Origin: an uncultured beta proteobacterium
GTDB lineage: Bacteria; Pseudomonadota; Gammaproteobacteria; Burkholderiales; Rhodocyclaceae
Assembly: GCA_903930395.1 (NCBI GenBank)
Contig: CAIYYE010000567.1
Coordinates: 1-6,744, forward strand
Length of the DNA: 6,744 nt
Direction of reading: 5' to 3'
The translations under genes were made by a program, and so were the position numbers. How positions within the stretch are numbered: the first letter of the stretch is position 1; each line of letters opens with the position of its first letter. Shown piece by piece: positions 1 through 6,129 of the stretch. The notes below the pieces were generated by a model. That model worked only from the letters and a program-made list of their open reading frames with translations. It did no database searches and had not been told where the DNA came from.

Positions 1-917
1 ACGAAATCGGACTTTAGGCGCATCAGGATGGGCTGGGTTTCCGGGTCGCCCATGCGGCAGTTGAATTCAAGGGTCTTGACCGAACCGTCCTTGGCAATCA
101 TCAGGCCGGCGTAGAGGAAGCCAGTGAAGGGAATGCCGTCGGCCGCCATGCCGCGCACCGTCGGCAGGATGATTTCGCGCATGGCCTTGGCATGAACTTC
201 CGGTGTCACGCAGGGGGCGGGCGAGTAAGCGCCCATGCCGCCGGTGTTGGGGCCGGTATCGCCGTCGCCGATGCGCTTGTGATCCTGACTGGAGGCGAGG
301 GCGAGCACATTCTTGCCATCCACCATGACGATGAAGCTGGCTTCCTCGCCGTCGAGGAAATCCTCGATGACGACGCGGGCGCCGGCATCGCCAAGTTTGT
401 TGCCAGACAGCATGTCGTCAATCGCGGCATGCGCTTCGGCCAGCGACATGGCGACGACGACGCCCTTGCCGGCAGCCAGGCCGTCGGCCTTGATGACGAT
501 GGGGGCACCTTGCCGGTCGATGTAGGCATGGGCGGCCATGGCGTCGGAGAAGGTCTCGAAACCGGCCGTCGGGATATTGTGGCGGGCCATGAAACGCTTG
601 GCGAAATCTTTGGAGGATTCAAGCTGGGCGGCTTCCTTGGTCGGGCCAAAAATCTTCAGGCCACGAGCCCTGAAGATATTGACCACCCCGGCCGCCAGCG
701 GCGCTTCCGGGCCGACGACGGTGAGGTAAACCTTGTTCTGCTCGGCAAAGTCGGCCAAGGCTTGCGGGTCGGTGATATTGACGTTCTCCAGCTCATGCTC
801 ACGCGCCGTGCCCGCATTGCCGGGGGCAACAAATACCCGCTGCATCCCCGGGGCCTGCGCCAGGCGCCAGGCCATGGCGTGCTCGCGGCCGCCGGAACCG
901 ATGACTAGAAGTTTCAT
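1..917 (-). CDS. purD: Phosphoribosylamine--glycine ligase (GAR synthetase), 3' end cut by window edge
   Basis: This enzyme joins phosphoribosylamine and glycine using ATP to make GAR, the second step of de novo purine synthesis, in the cytoplasm. Translation from the ATG at 917-915 gives 305 residues with no stop before the window edge; the family is usually about 425-430 residues, so roughly 120 C-terminal residues lie outside. The start MKLLVIGSGGREHAMAW is the typical PurD N-terminus. The ATP-grasp region follows, with KADGLAAGKGVVVA at 143-156, the DGEEASF segment near 189-195, HKRIGDGDTGPNTGGMGAYSP-type sequence from 213, and EFNCRMGDPETQ at 284-295, which carries metal/ATP-binding Glu and Asn. 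All expected motifs are intact. The start is supported by an AAGGA ribosome site 6 bases upstream. It follows purH on the same strand after 126 bases, the purH-purD order seen in many proteobacteria, so cotranscription is likely. The identification is firm. Confidence 0.97.
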   Translation of the reverse strand, partial: MKLLVIGSGGREHAMAWRLAQAPGMQRVFVAPGNAGTAREHELENVNITDPQALADFAEQNKVYLTVVGPEAPLAAGVVNIFRARGLKIFGPTKEAAQLESSKDFAKRFMARHNIPTAGFETFSDAMAAHAYIDRQGAPIVIKADGLAAGKGVVVAMSLAEAHAAIDDMLSGNKLGDAGARVVIEDFLDGEEASFIVMVDGKNVLALASSQDHKRIGDGDTGPNTGGMGAYSPAPCVTPEVHAKAMREIILPTVRGMAADGIPFTGFLYAGLMIAKDGSVKTLEFNCRMGDPETQPILMRLKSDF

Positions 918-923
918 GCTTTT

Positions 924-928
924 TCCTT
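924..928 (-). promoter_or_regulatory. Ribosome binding site of purD
   Basis: On the minus strand AAGGA sits 6 bases before the ATG of purD. It supports that start and indicates that purD has its own translation initiation rather than depending on coupling to purH. Confidence 0.7.
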
Positions 929-959
929 ATTTTGCCGAGTGTATTTCGGGGCTGGCAAA

Positions 960-1027
960 GCCGTGACGCGAAGACGAGCCGAAGGCAGTGCTATTGCACG
1001 GCGAGGCGAAGTCGACAAAGTCACGGC
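960..1027. repeat. 68-base palindromic element between purH and purD
   Basis: The ends are perfect 8-base inverted repeats: GCCGTGAC at 960-967 and GTCACGGC at 1020-1027. Exactly in the centre is a 4-base hairpin, GTGC-TATT-GCAC (988-999). The two intervening 20-base arms do not pair well with each other. They contain an imperfect direct repeat: GACGAGCCGAAGGC at 973-986 and GGCGAGGCGAAGTC at 1000-1013, 11 of 14 identical. The element lies entirely in non-coding sequence, 16 bases past the purH stop. There is no T-run after it on the minus strand, so it does not look like a standard intrinsic terminator. It may be a REP-like or small MITE-like dispersed repeat, or an mRNA stem between purH and purD. 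The symmetry is seen directly; the interpretation is inference. Confidence 0.55.
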
Positions 1028-1043
1028 GCAGCCAGGCACGAAA

Positions 1044-2636
1044 TTAGTGGCGGAAGTGACGGGCGCCGGTGAATACCATGGCCAGGCCATGCTCGTCGGC
1101 TGCCGCGATGACTTCTTCGTCGCGCATCGAGCCGCCCGGCTGAATGACCGCCTTGGCGCCCGCTGCGGCCAGCACATCGACGCCGTCGCGGAACGGGAAG
1201 AAGGCATCCGAGGCGACGACCGAACCGTTCAGGTCGAGGCCGGCGTGCTGGGCCTTGATGCTGGCGATCTTGGTCGAATCGACGCGGCTCATCTGGCCGG
1301 CGCCGACGCCCAGCGTCATGCCGCCGCCGCAGAAGACAATGGCGTTGGACTTGACGAACTTGGCGACACGCTCGGCGAAGAGCAGGTCTTCGATCTGCTG
1401 GGCAGTCGGCTGGACCTTGGTGACGATCTTCAGACCCGAGGCCTGGGCCGTGAAATCATCCGGCGTCTGGACCAGCAGGCCACCGCCGACGCGCTTGTAT
1501 TCAAGGGCGTTGAGCTGGCGCGAGATGGGTACGACGAGGACGCGCAGGTTGGTCTTGCCAGCCAGCGCCGCCTTGGCTTCCGCCGTGAAGGATGGGGCGA
1601 TCAGCACTTCGACGAAGTGCTTGCGCTCGTTCATGGCATTGACGACGTCGAGGCCGACTTCGCCGTTGAAGGCGATGATGCCGCCGAAAGCCGAGGTCGA
1701 GTCGGTCTTGAAGGCCTTTTCGTAAGCAGCGAGCAGGGTGCCGTCGATGGCCACGCCGCACGGGTTGGCATGCTTGACGATGACGCAGGCCGGGGTGTCG
1801 AAGGACTTGACGCATTCCCAGGCGGCATCGGAGTCAGCGATGTTGTTGTAGGACAGTTCCTTGCCTTGCAACTGGCTGTAGGCGGCGATGCTGCCGGCGA
1901 CCGGGCTGGTTTCACGGTAGAAGGCGGCAGACTGGTGTGAGTTTTCGCCGTAGCGCAGGATTTCCGTGCGGTCGAAGGCCAGTTGCAACTTGGCCGGGAA
2001 GATGGCCGGGACCGGGGCTGCCGCTTCCGGCTGGGCTTCGGCGCCCTCGTCGAGGCCGGTCAGCCAGTTGGCGATCATGCTGTCGTAACGGGCGGTGTGG
2101 GTGAAGGCCTTCTTGGCCAGACCGAAACGCGTCGCCAGTTGCAGGGCGCCGCCATTGGCCTTCATCTCTGCCAACAGGGGGGCGTAGTCTTCCGGGTCGG
2201 TGACGATGGCGACGCCGGCGTAGTTCTTGGCCGAGGAGCGGACCATGGCGGGGCCGCCGATGTCGATGTTCTCGATGGCATCGGCCAGCGTGACGCCGGC
2301 CTTGGCGATGGTGGCGGCGAAGGGGTAGAGATTGACGCAGACCAGATCGATGGTCGGGATGCCGTGCGCTTCAATGGTCGCCAGATGTTCCGGCAGGTCG
2401 CGACGGGCCAGGATGCCGCCATGCACCTTCGGGTGCAGGGTCTTGACGCGGCCATCGAGCATTTCCGGGAAGCCGGTGTAGTCGCCGATTTCAGTCACGG
2501 TGAGGCCGGCATCGCGCAGCATCTTGGCCGTACCGCCCGTAGACAGCAGCTTGACGCCCTGGGCAGCAAGGCCCTGGGCGAATTCGAGAACACCGGTCTT
2601 GTCGGAAACGGAAATCAGGGCTTGTTTGATGGACAT
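1044..2636 (-). CDS. purH: Bifunctional AICAR formyltransferase / IMP cyclohydrolase
   Basis: PurH catalyses the last two steps of purine synthesis: transfer of a formyl group from 10-formyl-THF to AICAR, then ring closure of FAICAR to IMP. The protein is 530 residues, the normal full length. The N-terminal cyclohydrolase domain (about 1-195, MGS-like fold) has STGGTAKML at 32-40 and [14 protein letters not shown] at 61-74. A linker rich in Ala, Glu and Pro (about 195-212) separates it from the transformylase domain. That domain shows RYGENSHQ at 228-235, the catalytic Lys-His pair in VKHANPCG (K288, H289), GQMSR at 447-451, SDAFFPFRD at 476-484 and [11 protein letters not shown] at 498-508. 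The C-terminus [11 protein letters not shown] is canonical. The start at 2636 gives the expected [15 protein letters not shown] opening, although no clear Shine-Dalgarno sequence precedes it. It lies between fis (91 bases upstream) and purD (126 bases downstream), all on one strand. The identification is firm. Confidence 0.98.
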   Translation of the reverse strand: MSIKQALISVSDKTGVLEFAQGLAAQGVKLLSTGGTAKMLRDAGLTVTEIGDYTGFPEMLDGRVKTLHPKVHGGILARRDLPEHLATIEAHGIPTIDLVCVNLYPFAATIAKAGVTLADAIENIDIGGPAMVRSSAKNYAGVAIVTDPEDYAPLLAEMKANGGALQLATRFGLAKKAFTHTARYDSMIANWLTGLDEGAEAQPEAAAPVPAIFPAKLQLAFDRTEILRYGENSHQSAAFYRETSPVAGSIAAYSQLQGKELSYNNIADSDAAWECVKSFDTPACVIVKHANPCGVAIDGTLLAAYEKAFKTDSTSAFGGIIAFNGEVGLDVVNAMNERKHFVEVLIAPSFTAEAKAALAGKTNLRVLVVPISRQLNALEYKRVGGGLLVQTPDDFTAQASGLKIVTKVQPTAQQIEDLLFAERVAKFVKSNAIVFCGGGMTLGVGAGQMSRVDSTKIASIKAQHAGLDLNGSVVASDAFFPFRDGVDVLAAAGAKAVIQPGGSMRDEEVIAAADEHGLAMVFTGARHFRH

Positions 2637-2647
2637 GTCAGTAGGTG

Positions 2648-2721
2648 GTTATTAGTGATGAGTTGTCAGCAGGTAGGTGCGAGGTTTTCAGTTCGTTAGC
2701 GAGTAACTAACGACTAATAAC
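2648..2721. repeat. Inverted repeat in the fis-purH gap
   Basis: GTTATTAGT at 2648-2656 is perfectly complementary to ACTAATAAC at 2713-2721. A further short match, GTAG at 2641-2644 with CTAC at 2728-2731, extends the stem after small asymmetric gaps. Inside the loop, CGTTAG (2694-2699) and CTAACG (2707-2712) form a second 6-base stem with a 7-base loop. In the fis-purH transcript this could fold into a branched structure whose base ends about 5 bases before the purH start codon. There is no T-run to make it a terminator. It is either a leader structure affecting purH translation or part of a dispersed repeat; the sequence alone does not decide. Confidence 0.45.
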
Positions 2722-2730
2722 TAGCAACTA
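2703..2730 (-). repeat. Four tandem copies of a TAGTNNN heptamer overlapping the fis stop codon
   Basis: Read on the minus strand from 2730, the units are TAGTTGC, TAGTTAT, TAGTCGT and TAGTTAC, four uninterrupted 7-base units with TAGT conserved in each. The first TAG is the stop codon of fis, so the array begins exactly at the end of that gene. It is AT-rich against the surrounding GC-rich coding sequence and overlaps the right arm of the inverted repeat in this gap. Heptameric short tandem repeats occur in intergenic regions of several bacterial groups; whether this one is dispersed in this genome cannot be seen here. Confidence 0.6.
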
Positions 2731-2961
2731 CAGCAATTGGTGTTCCGTCAGTTTCTTGCGCAAGGTATTGCGGTTGATGCCGAGCATTTCGGCGGCCAGC
2801 GTCTGGTTGGTGCCGGCCTTGGCGAGCACCACTTCGAGCATCGGTTTTTCGACGCTCTTCAAGACCATGTCATAGATTGCGCCCGGTTTTTCCCCATCCA
2901 GGTCGCGGAAATACTGCTCCAGTGCGTTGATCACGCACTGCCCCAAGTCATGTTGGCTCAT
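2728..2961 (-). CDS. fis: DNA-binding protein Fis, short form
   Basis: Fis is a small homodimeric nucleoid protein that bends DNA and regulates rRNA and many growth-phase genes. The 77 residues align with the core and C-terminus of E. coli Fis. A dimerisation helix region (about 8-45, with ALEQYFRDLDG and YDMVLKSVEKPMLEVVL) is followed by the helix-turn-helix NQTLAAEMLGINRNTLRKKL at about 52-71. Compared with the 98-residue E. coli protein it lacks about 20 N-terminal residues, the beta-hairpin arm needed there to activate DNA invertases; short Fis is usual in betaproteobacteria. The start at 2961 is supported by a perfect AGGAGG 10 bases upstream, inside the end of dusB. It overlaps dusB by 4 bases (ATGA), the conserved dusB-fis arrangement, implying cotranscription and translational coupling. 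The stop TAG is the first unit of a heptamer repeat. Confidence 0.95.
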   Translation of the reverse strand: MSQHDLGQCVINALEQYFRDLDGEKPGAIYDMVLKSVEKPMLEVVLAKAGTNQTLAAEMLGINRNTLRKKLTEHQLL

Positions 2962-3974
2962 GCTGCCAACGCCTCCTCTTTGTCATATTTTAAAGTGTCG
3001 TTTTCTTCCGCCTGGCGGATGAAAAACTCGTTCACTGCCTGCATCTGTTGTTCGATGCTGGGCAGGACGTTCATTTCCTTGCGGAAGGCCGCCGAGCCAA
3101 CCAGCCCCTTGGTGTACCAGGAGATGTGCTTGCGGGCGACCTTGAACCCCGTTTCCGGGCCGTAGAAAGCGTACAGGTCTTCGAGATGCGCCAGCATGAT
3201 GCTGTGGATCTCGCGGACCTGGGCCGGCGGCAGATGCTCGCCGGTTTTCAGAAAGTGTTCGATTTCGCGGAACAGCCAGGGACGACCCTGGGCGGCGCGG
3301 CCGATCATGATGCCGTCGGCGCCGGTCACGTCGAGGACGTGTTTGGCTTTTTCCGGTGTCGTGATGTCGCCGTTGGCGATGACCGGGATACGGATCAGGG
3401 TCTTGACCAGGGCAATCGTGTCGTATTCGGCTTCACCCGTGTATTGCTGGCAGCGCGTCCGGCCGTGGATGGCGACGGCACGGATACCGGCCGATTCGGC
3501 AATGCGCGCGATGGTCGGCGCGTTCTTGTTGGCGATGTTCCAGCCGGTGCGGAACTTGAGCGTGACCGGCGTGTTCGGCACTGCAGCGACGACGGCGTCG
3601 AGAATGCGCCCGACCTGTTCTTCGTCCTGCATCAGGGCCGAGCCGGCCATGACGTTGCAGACCTTTTTGGCCGGGCAACCCATGTTGATGTCGATGATCT
3701 GGGCGCCGTTATCGACGTTGTGTCTGGCCGCTTCGGCCATCATTTTCGGTTCGGCCCCGGCGATCTGTACCGAGATCGGAGCTACTTCGCCTTCGTGATT
3801 GGCCCGGCGCAAGGTTTTCTTGCTGCCATAGAGCAGGGAATTGGAGGTGACCATTTCCGAAACTGCCAGCCCGGCCCCCAGCTTCTTGCACAACTGGCGG
3901 AAAGGCCGATCCGTCACGCCGGCCATGGGGGCGACGAACAGATTGTTGCGGAGCTGAAAACCGGCAAATTCCAT
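2958..3974 (-). CDS. dusB: tRNA-dihydrouridine synthase B
   Basis: DusB is an FMN- and NADPH-dependent enzyme that reduces specific uridines in the tRNA D-loop to dihydrouridine (position 17 in E. coli). The protein is 338 residues, a little longer than the usual 320-335. The TIM-barrel flavin domain shows APMAGVTD at 15-22, the catalytic cysteine C100 in NMGCPAKKV, FMN-contacting K140 in TLKFRTGW, H170 in IHGRTR, NGDI at 201-204 and GIMIGRAAQGRPW at 221-233. The C-terminal helical tRNA-binding domain runs from about 245, with FKVARKHISWYTKGL typical of DusB rather than DusA or DusC. It ends in a charged tail and overlaps fis by 4 bases, the classic dusB-fis pair, which also favours DusB. The ATG at 3974 gives the standard MEFAGFQLRNNLFVAPMAG start, but no Shine-Dalgarno sequence is visible before it. 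Confidence 0.96.
   Translation of the reverse strand: MEFAGFQLRNNLFVAPMAGVTDRPFRQLCKKLGAGLAVSEMVTSNSLLYGSKKTLRRANHEGEVAPISVQIAGAEPKMMAEAARHNVDNGAQIIDINMGCPAKKVCNVMAGSALMQDEEQVGRILDAVVAAVPNTPVTLKFRTGWNIANKNAPTIARIAESAGIRAVAIHGRTRCQQYTGEAEYDTIALVKTLIRIPVIANGDITTPEKAKHVLDVTGADGIMIGRAAQGRPWLFREIEHFLKTGEHLPPAQVREIHSIMLAHLEDLYAFYGPETGFKVARKHISWYTKGLVGSAAFRKEMNVLPSIEQQMQAVNEFFIRQAEENDTLKYDKEEALAA
2972..2977 (-). promoter_or_regulatory. Strong ribosome binding site of fis inside dusB
   Basis: On the minus strand a full AGGAGG lies within the last codons of dusB, 10 bases before the fis ATG. It is the strongest Shine-Dalgarno match among the starts in this window, whereas dusB itself has none visible. 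This fits the large amounts of Fis made at the onset of growth in species where it has been studied; applying that here is inference. Confidence 0.7.
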
Positions 3975-4013
3975 GGGCGTACGATGGGGCGGGATGATCT
4001 TGGGGAGCCGCGG

Positions 4014-4047
4014 ATTTTACCCGAGTCAGCGCCTAAAAAATAGTCAA
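4014..4047 (-). promoter_or_regulatory. Possible promoter of dusB-fis
   Basis: The 69-base gap upstream of dusB contains TAAAAT (4019-4014 on the minus strand), a good -10 match preceded by GGG. The nearest good -35 match, TTGACT at 4047-4042, overlaps the stop of the upstream gene and is 22 bases away, too far for a normal sigma-70 pair. An A/T-rich run lies between them at the usual -35 distance. dusB-fis commonly has its own growth-regulated promoter, so one here is expected, but the exact elements are uncertain. Confidence 0.35.
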
Positions 4048-4916
4048 ATCGTGAAGCCAAGTGTTAACAATATGGCGAAAATGAATTGCAATCCGGCCGT
4101 TGCGGCCAGGATGTCGTTGAACGCCGGGCCCGGCGCTTCGCGGTAGAAGCGGGCAATGAGCCTGATGGCGAGCGGCAGCGTCAGCAAGGGCAGGGCAGCC
4201 GGCCAGCCGAGGTTGGCGAGAAAGGGCAGCAGCGCGTAGGGGGCCAGTATTTCGGCCGTGTAGAGGTGGCGCGTCCGCGGCCGGCCAAGGCGAACGGCCA
4301 GGGTGTTCTTGCCATTTTTCGCATCGCCGTCGAGGTCGCGGTAGTTGTTGACGGTGATCACCGCAGCGGCGTGGAGTCCGACCAGCGTTGCGGCGATCAG
4401 TGCCATGGGTGAGAGGCTAAGCGTCTGCAGGTAATAGCTGCCGCCGACAGCTACCAGCCCGAAAAATATGAAAACGAAGACTTCGCCGAGCGGCCCATAG
4501 GCTATCGGCTTCGGCCCGCCGGTATAGGCCCAGCCGGCCGCCAGCGAGGCCAGGCCGATGGCGATGATGGGCCAGCCGCCATGAGCCACGAGGTAAATGC
4601 CGCAGATAAAGGCGAGGGCAAAACAGAGCCAGGCACCGGCCCGCACCTTGCCCGGCGTCAGCCAGCCTTCCGCCGTGGCGCGCTTGGGGCCAAGACGTTC
4701 CGGTGTGTCGGTGCCGCGCAGGAAGTCGCCGACATCGTTGAACAAGTTGGTGCCGATCTGGATGAAAGCAGCGCCGAGGGCAGCGGCGAGCAGGGGCAGC
4801 CAGAGCACAGTGTGGGACTCGTGCCACGCGATGGCTGTGCCGACGAGGACGGGCGACAACGATACCGACAGGGTTTTTGGGCGGCAGGCGAGGAACCAGG
4901 CGGTGCTTGTCTTCAT
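4044..4916 (-). CDS. menA: MenA-type polyprenyltransferase (1,4-dihydroxy-2-naphthoate octaprenyltransferase)
   Basis: MenA is an inner-membrane UbiA-superfamily enzyme that transfers a polyprenyl chain to 1,4-dihydroxy-2-naphthoate, giving demethylmenaquinone. The 290-residue protein (family about 290-310) starts with a TAWFLACRPKTL segment matching E. coli MenA (RPKTL). It carries the two Asp-rich prenyl-diphosphate/Mg2+ motifs: NDVGDFLRGTD from N60, and NNYRDLDGDAKNGKNTLAVRLG-type sequence from N190, with D194 and D198. The region between them, with GPLGEVFVFIFFGLVAVGGSYY, is also MenA-like. About eight or nine hydrophobic stretches of membrane-helix length alternate with the polar loops. 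These features favour MenA over UbiA, which uses 4-hydroxybenzoate. It lies 67 bases after ubiH on the same strand, so it probably shares a transcript with quinone genes. No clear Shine-Dalgarno sequence precedes the ATG. A related naphthoate-like substrate cannot be excluded. Confidence 0.88.
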   Translation of the reverse strand: MKTSTAWFLACRPKTLSVSLSPVLVGTAIAWHESHTVLWLPLLAAALGAAFIQIGTNLFNDVGDFLRGTDTPERLGPKRATAEGWLTPGKVRAGAWLCFALAFICGIYLVAHGGWPIIAIGLASLAAGWAYTGGPKPIAYGPLGEVFVFIFFGLVAVGGSYYLQTLSLSPMALIAATLVGLHAAAVITVNNYRDLDGDAKNGKNTLAVRLGRPRTRHLYTAEILAPYALLPFLANLGWPAALPLLTLPLAIRLIARFYREAPGPAFNDILAATAGLQFIFAILLTLGFTI

Positions 4917-4983
4917 GTGTCAAAGCATGGGTGAGCGTTCCGGCACTGTAACCGATGCCCTGTGTTGATACCTTTGGGGTGGA

Positions 4984-6129
4984 TCAAGGCCAGGCGCGAG
5001 CGCCCCAGATCATGCGTTTGGCGACGAAGTGGCGGGCAGGGGGGAAGAGGTCGAGGGCGAGCAGGCCTAAGCCGCGGGCCAGTTTGAGCGGGCCGAAATC
5101 GTTGGAGAAGCTGCGCACGATCTGGTCGGTAAAGAAGGCGCTGCCGCGGCGGTCGAGGCGGCGGCTGGCGGCGTAGGTGGCGAGCTGGCCGGCGTCGAGC
5201 CCGTTCCTGAGCAGAACTTCGGCCAGTTGCCAGGCGTCGCGGATGCCGAGGTTGAAGCCCTGGCCGGAGACCGGGTGCAGGGTCTGGGCGGTGTTGCCGA
5301 TCCAGACTTCACGGCCGTCGACCAGCGTATCGCGCAGGCGCAGGGCGAGCGGGAAGCGGCTGCGCGGGCCGGGCTTGGCGAAGCGCAGGCGCTGGCCGAA
5401 CTGGGCTTGCAGGGCGGCAATGAAGGTGTCGTCGTCCATCGCCATGACGGCGTCGGCCTTGGCCGGCGGCAGCGTGAAGACGATGGAAAATTGGTCGCCG
5501 AGAGGCAGGAGTGCGAGCGGGCCGTCCGGCGTGAAGCGTTCCCAGGCGCGCTTGTTGTGTCCCGGCGTGGGCGTGACTTCGCAGATCACGGCGTGCTGAT
5601 CGTAGTCGCTGACCTTGACGGCCGGATCGTCGCCCGGTGTGCCTTCGGCGTGCACCAGCAGCCGGGTCTGGATGCGGCGGCGCTGCCCGGCGTGGCGCAG
5701 CGAGACGGTGACATGTTCGTCGCCGGGCGTGACGTCCAGCACTTCGGCCTCCGACAGTACGGCGTCGGAGGCGAGCCTGGCCGCAAGGGCGCCGGCCAGG
5801 TCGCGGTAGCGGACGACGTAGCCGAGGGCGGGCAGGGCGTATTCCTGATGGTCGATCAGGGTGCGGCCAAAGCCGTCTTTTTGCGAGACGTGGATGGTTT
5901 CAATCGGCGTCGCGGCGCGGCTCGGCCAGCTGTTGATCTGTTCGAGCAACTGGCGGGCGCCATGCGACAGGGCGAGGGCGCGTGGGTCGCCTTGCTGGGC
6001 CTGCGGGGCGCGCCGGTCAAGCAGGAGAGATTTTTGCCCGCCGGCAGCCAGCGCCAGATGCAGCGTCATGCCGACCGGGCCGGCGCCGATGATCAGGATG
6101 TCGGCGTGTTCAGGCGGCGTTTCAGTCAT
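4984..6129 (-). CDS. ubiH: UbiH-family FAD-dependent hydroxylase of ubiquinone biosynthesis
   Basis: This class A flavoprotein monooxygenase hydroxylates the aromatic ring of a polyprenylated ubiquinone precursor (C1 position for E. coli UbiH) using O2 and NAD(P)H, as part of the membrane-associated Ubi complex. The 381-residue length fits the family. The FAD-binding GAGPVG lies at 15-20, the DPRALALS segment at 48-55 and the second FAD motif GNTAQTLHPVSGQGFNLGIRD starts at 278, nearly identical to E. coli UbiH. ATPIETIHVSQ at 73-83 and ERFTPDGPLALLPL at 197-210 also match UbiH more than UbiF or UbiI. The central DG motif, usually AADG, reads HAEG (160-163). The frame stays open to an upstream ATG at 6210, but those 27 residues are Arg-rich pepP antisense-frame sequence, so ATG 6129 is chosen. 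It overlaps pepP by 8 bases; pepP-ubiH is a conserved pair. Which ring position it modifies is not provable from sequence. Confidence 0.93.
   Translation of the reverse strand: MTETPPEHADILIIGAGPVGMTLHLALAAGGQKSLLLDRRAPQAQQGDPRALALSHGARQLLEQINSWPSRAATPIETIHVSQKDGFGRTLIDHQEYALPALGYVVRYRDLAGALAARLASDAVLSEAEVLDVTPGDEHVTVSLRHAGQRRRIQTRLLVHAEGTPGDDPAVKVSDYDQHAVICEVTPTPGHNKRAWERFTPDGPLALLPLGDQFSIVFTLPPAKADAVMAMDDDTFIAALQAQFGQRLRFAKPGPRSRFPLALRLRDTLVDGREVWIGNTAQTLHPVSGQGFNLGIRDAWQLAEVLLRNGLDAGQLATYAASRRLDRRGSAFFTDQIVRSFSNDFGPLKLARGLGLLALDLFPPARHFVAKRMIWGARAWP

Noticed and set aside
192..908. Long plus-strand open frame of 238 codons opposite purD
   Set aside because: It lies antisense to an intact, motif-complete purD, has low-complexity Gly/Asp/Val-rich composition typical of antisense frames in GC-rich genes, and resembles no family I know.
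914..1207. Minus-strand 97-codon frame covering the end of purH and the purH-purD gap
   Set aside because: Most of it is an out-of-frame reading of purH, and the sequence is Arg/Ser/Pro-rich without any motif. It ends within the purD start region.
939..1940. Plus-strand open frame of 333 codons opposite purH
   Set aside because: It spans the non-coding palindrome and then runs antisense to purH. Its composition mirrors the purH codons, and it has no recognisable domain.
3048..4043. Plus-strand open frame of 331 codons opposite dusB
   Set aside because: It is a shadow of dusB on the other strand with Arg/Asp/Gly-rich content and no domain.
4035..4043. T-run after menA as an intrinsic terminator
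   Set aside because: The minus strand reads CTATTTTTTA here, but no GC-rich stem precedes it, only the last codons of menA.
4917..4983. Gap between ubiH and menA searched for a promoter or terminator
   Set aside because: No good -35/-10 pair at normal spacing, no strong hairpin and no repeat could be found, so nothing is annotated in these 67 bases.
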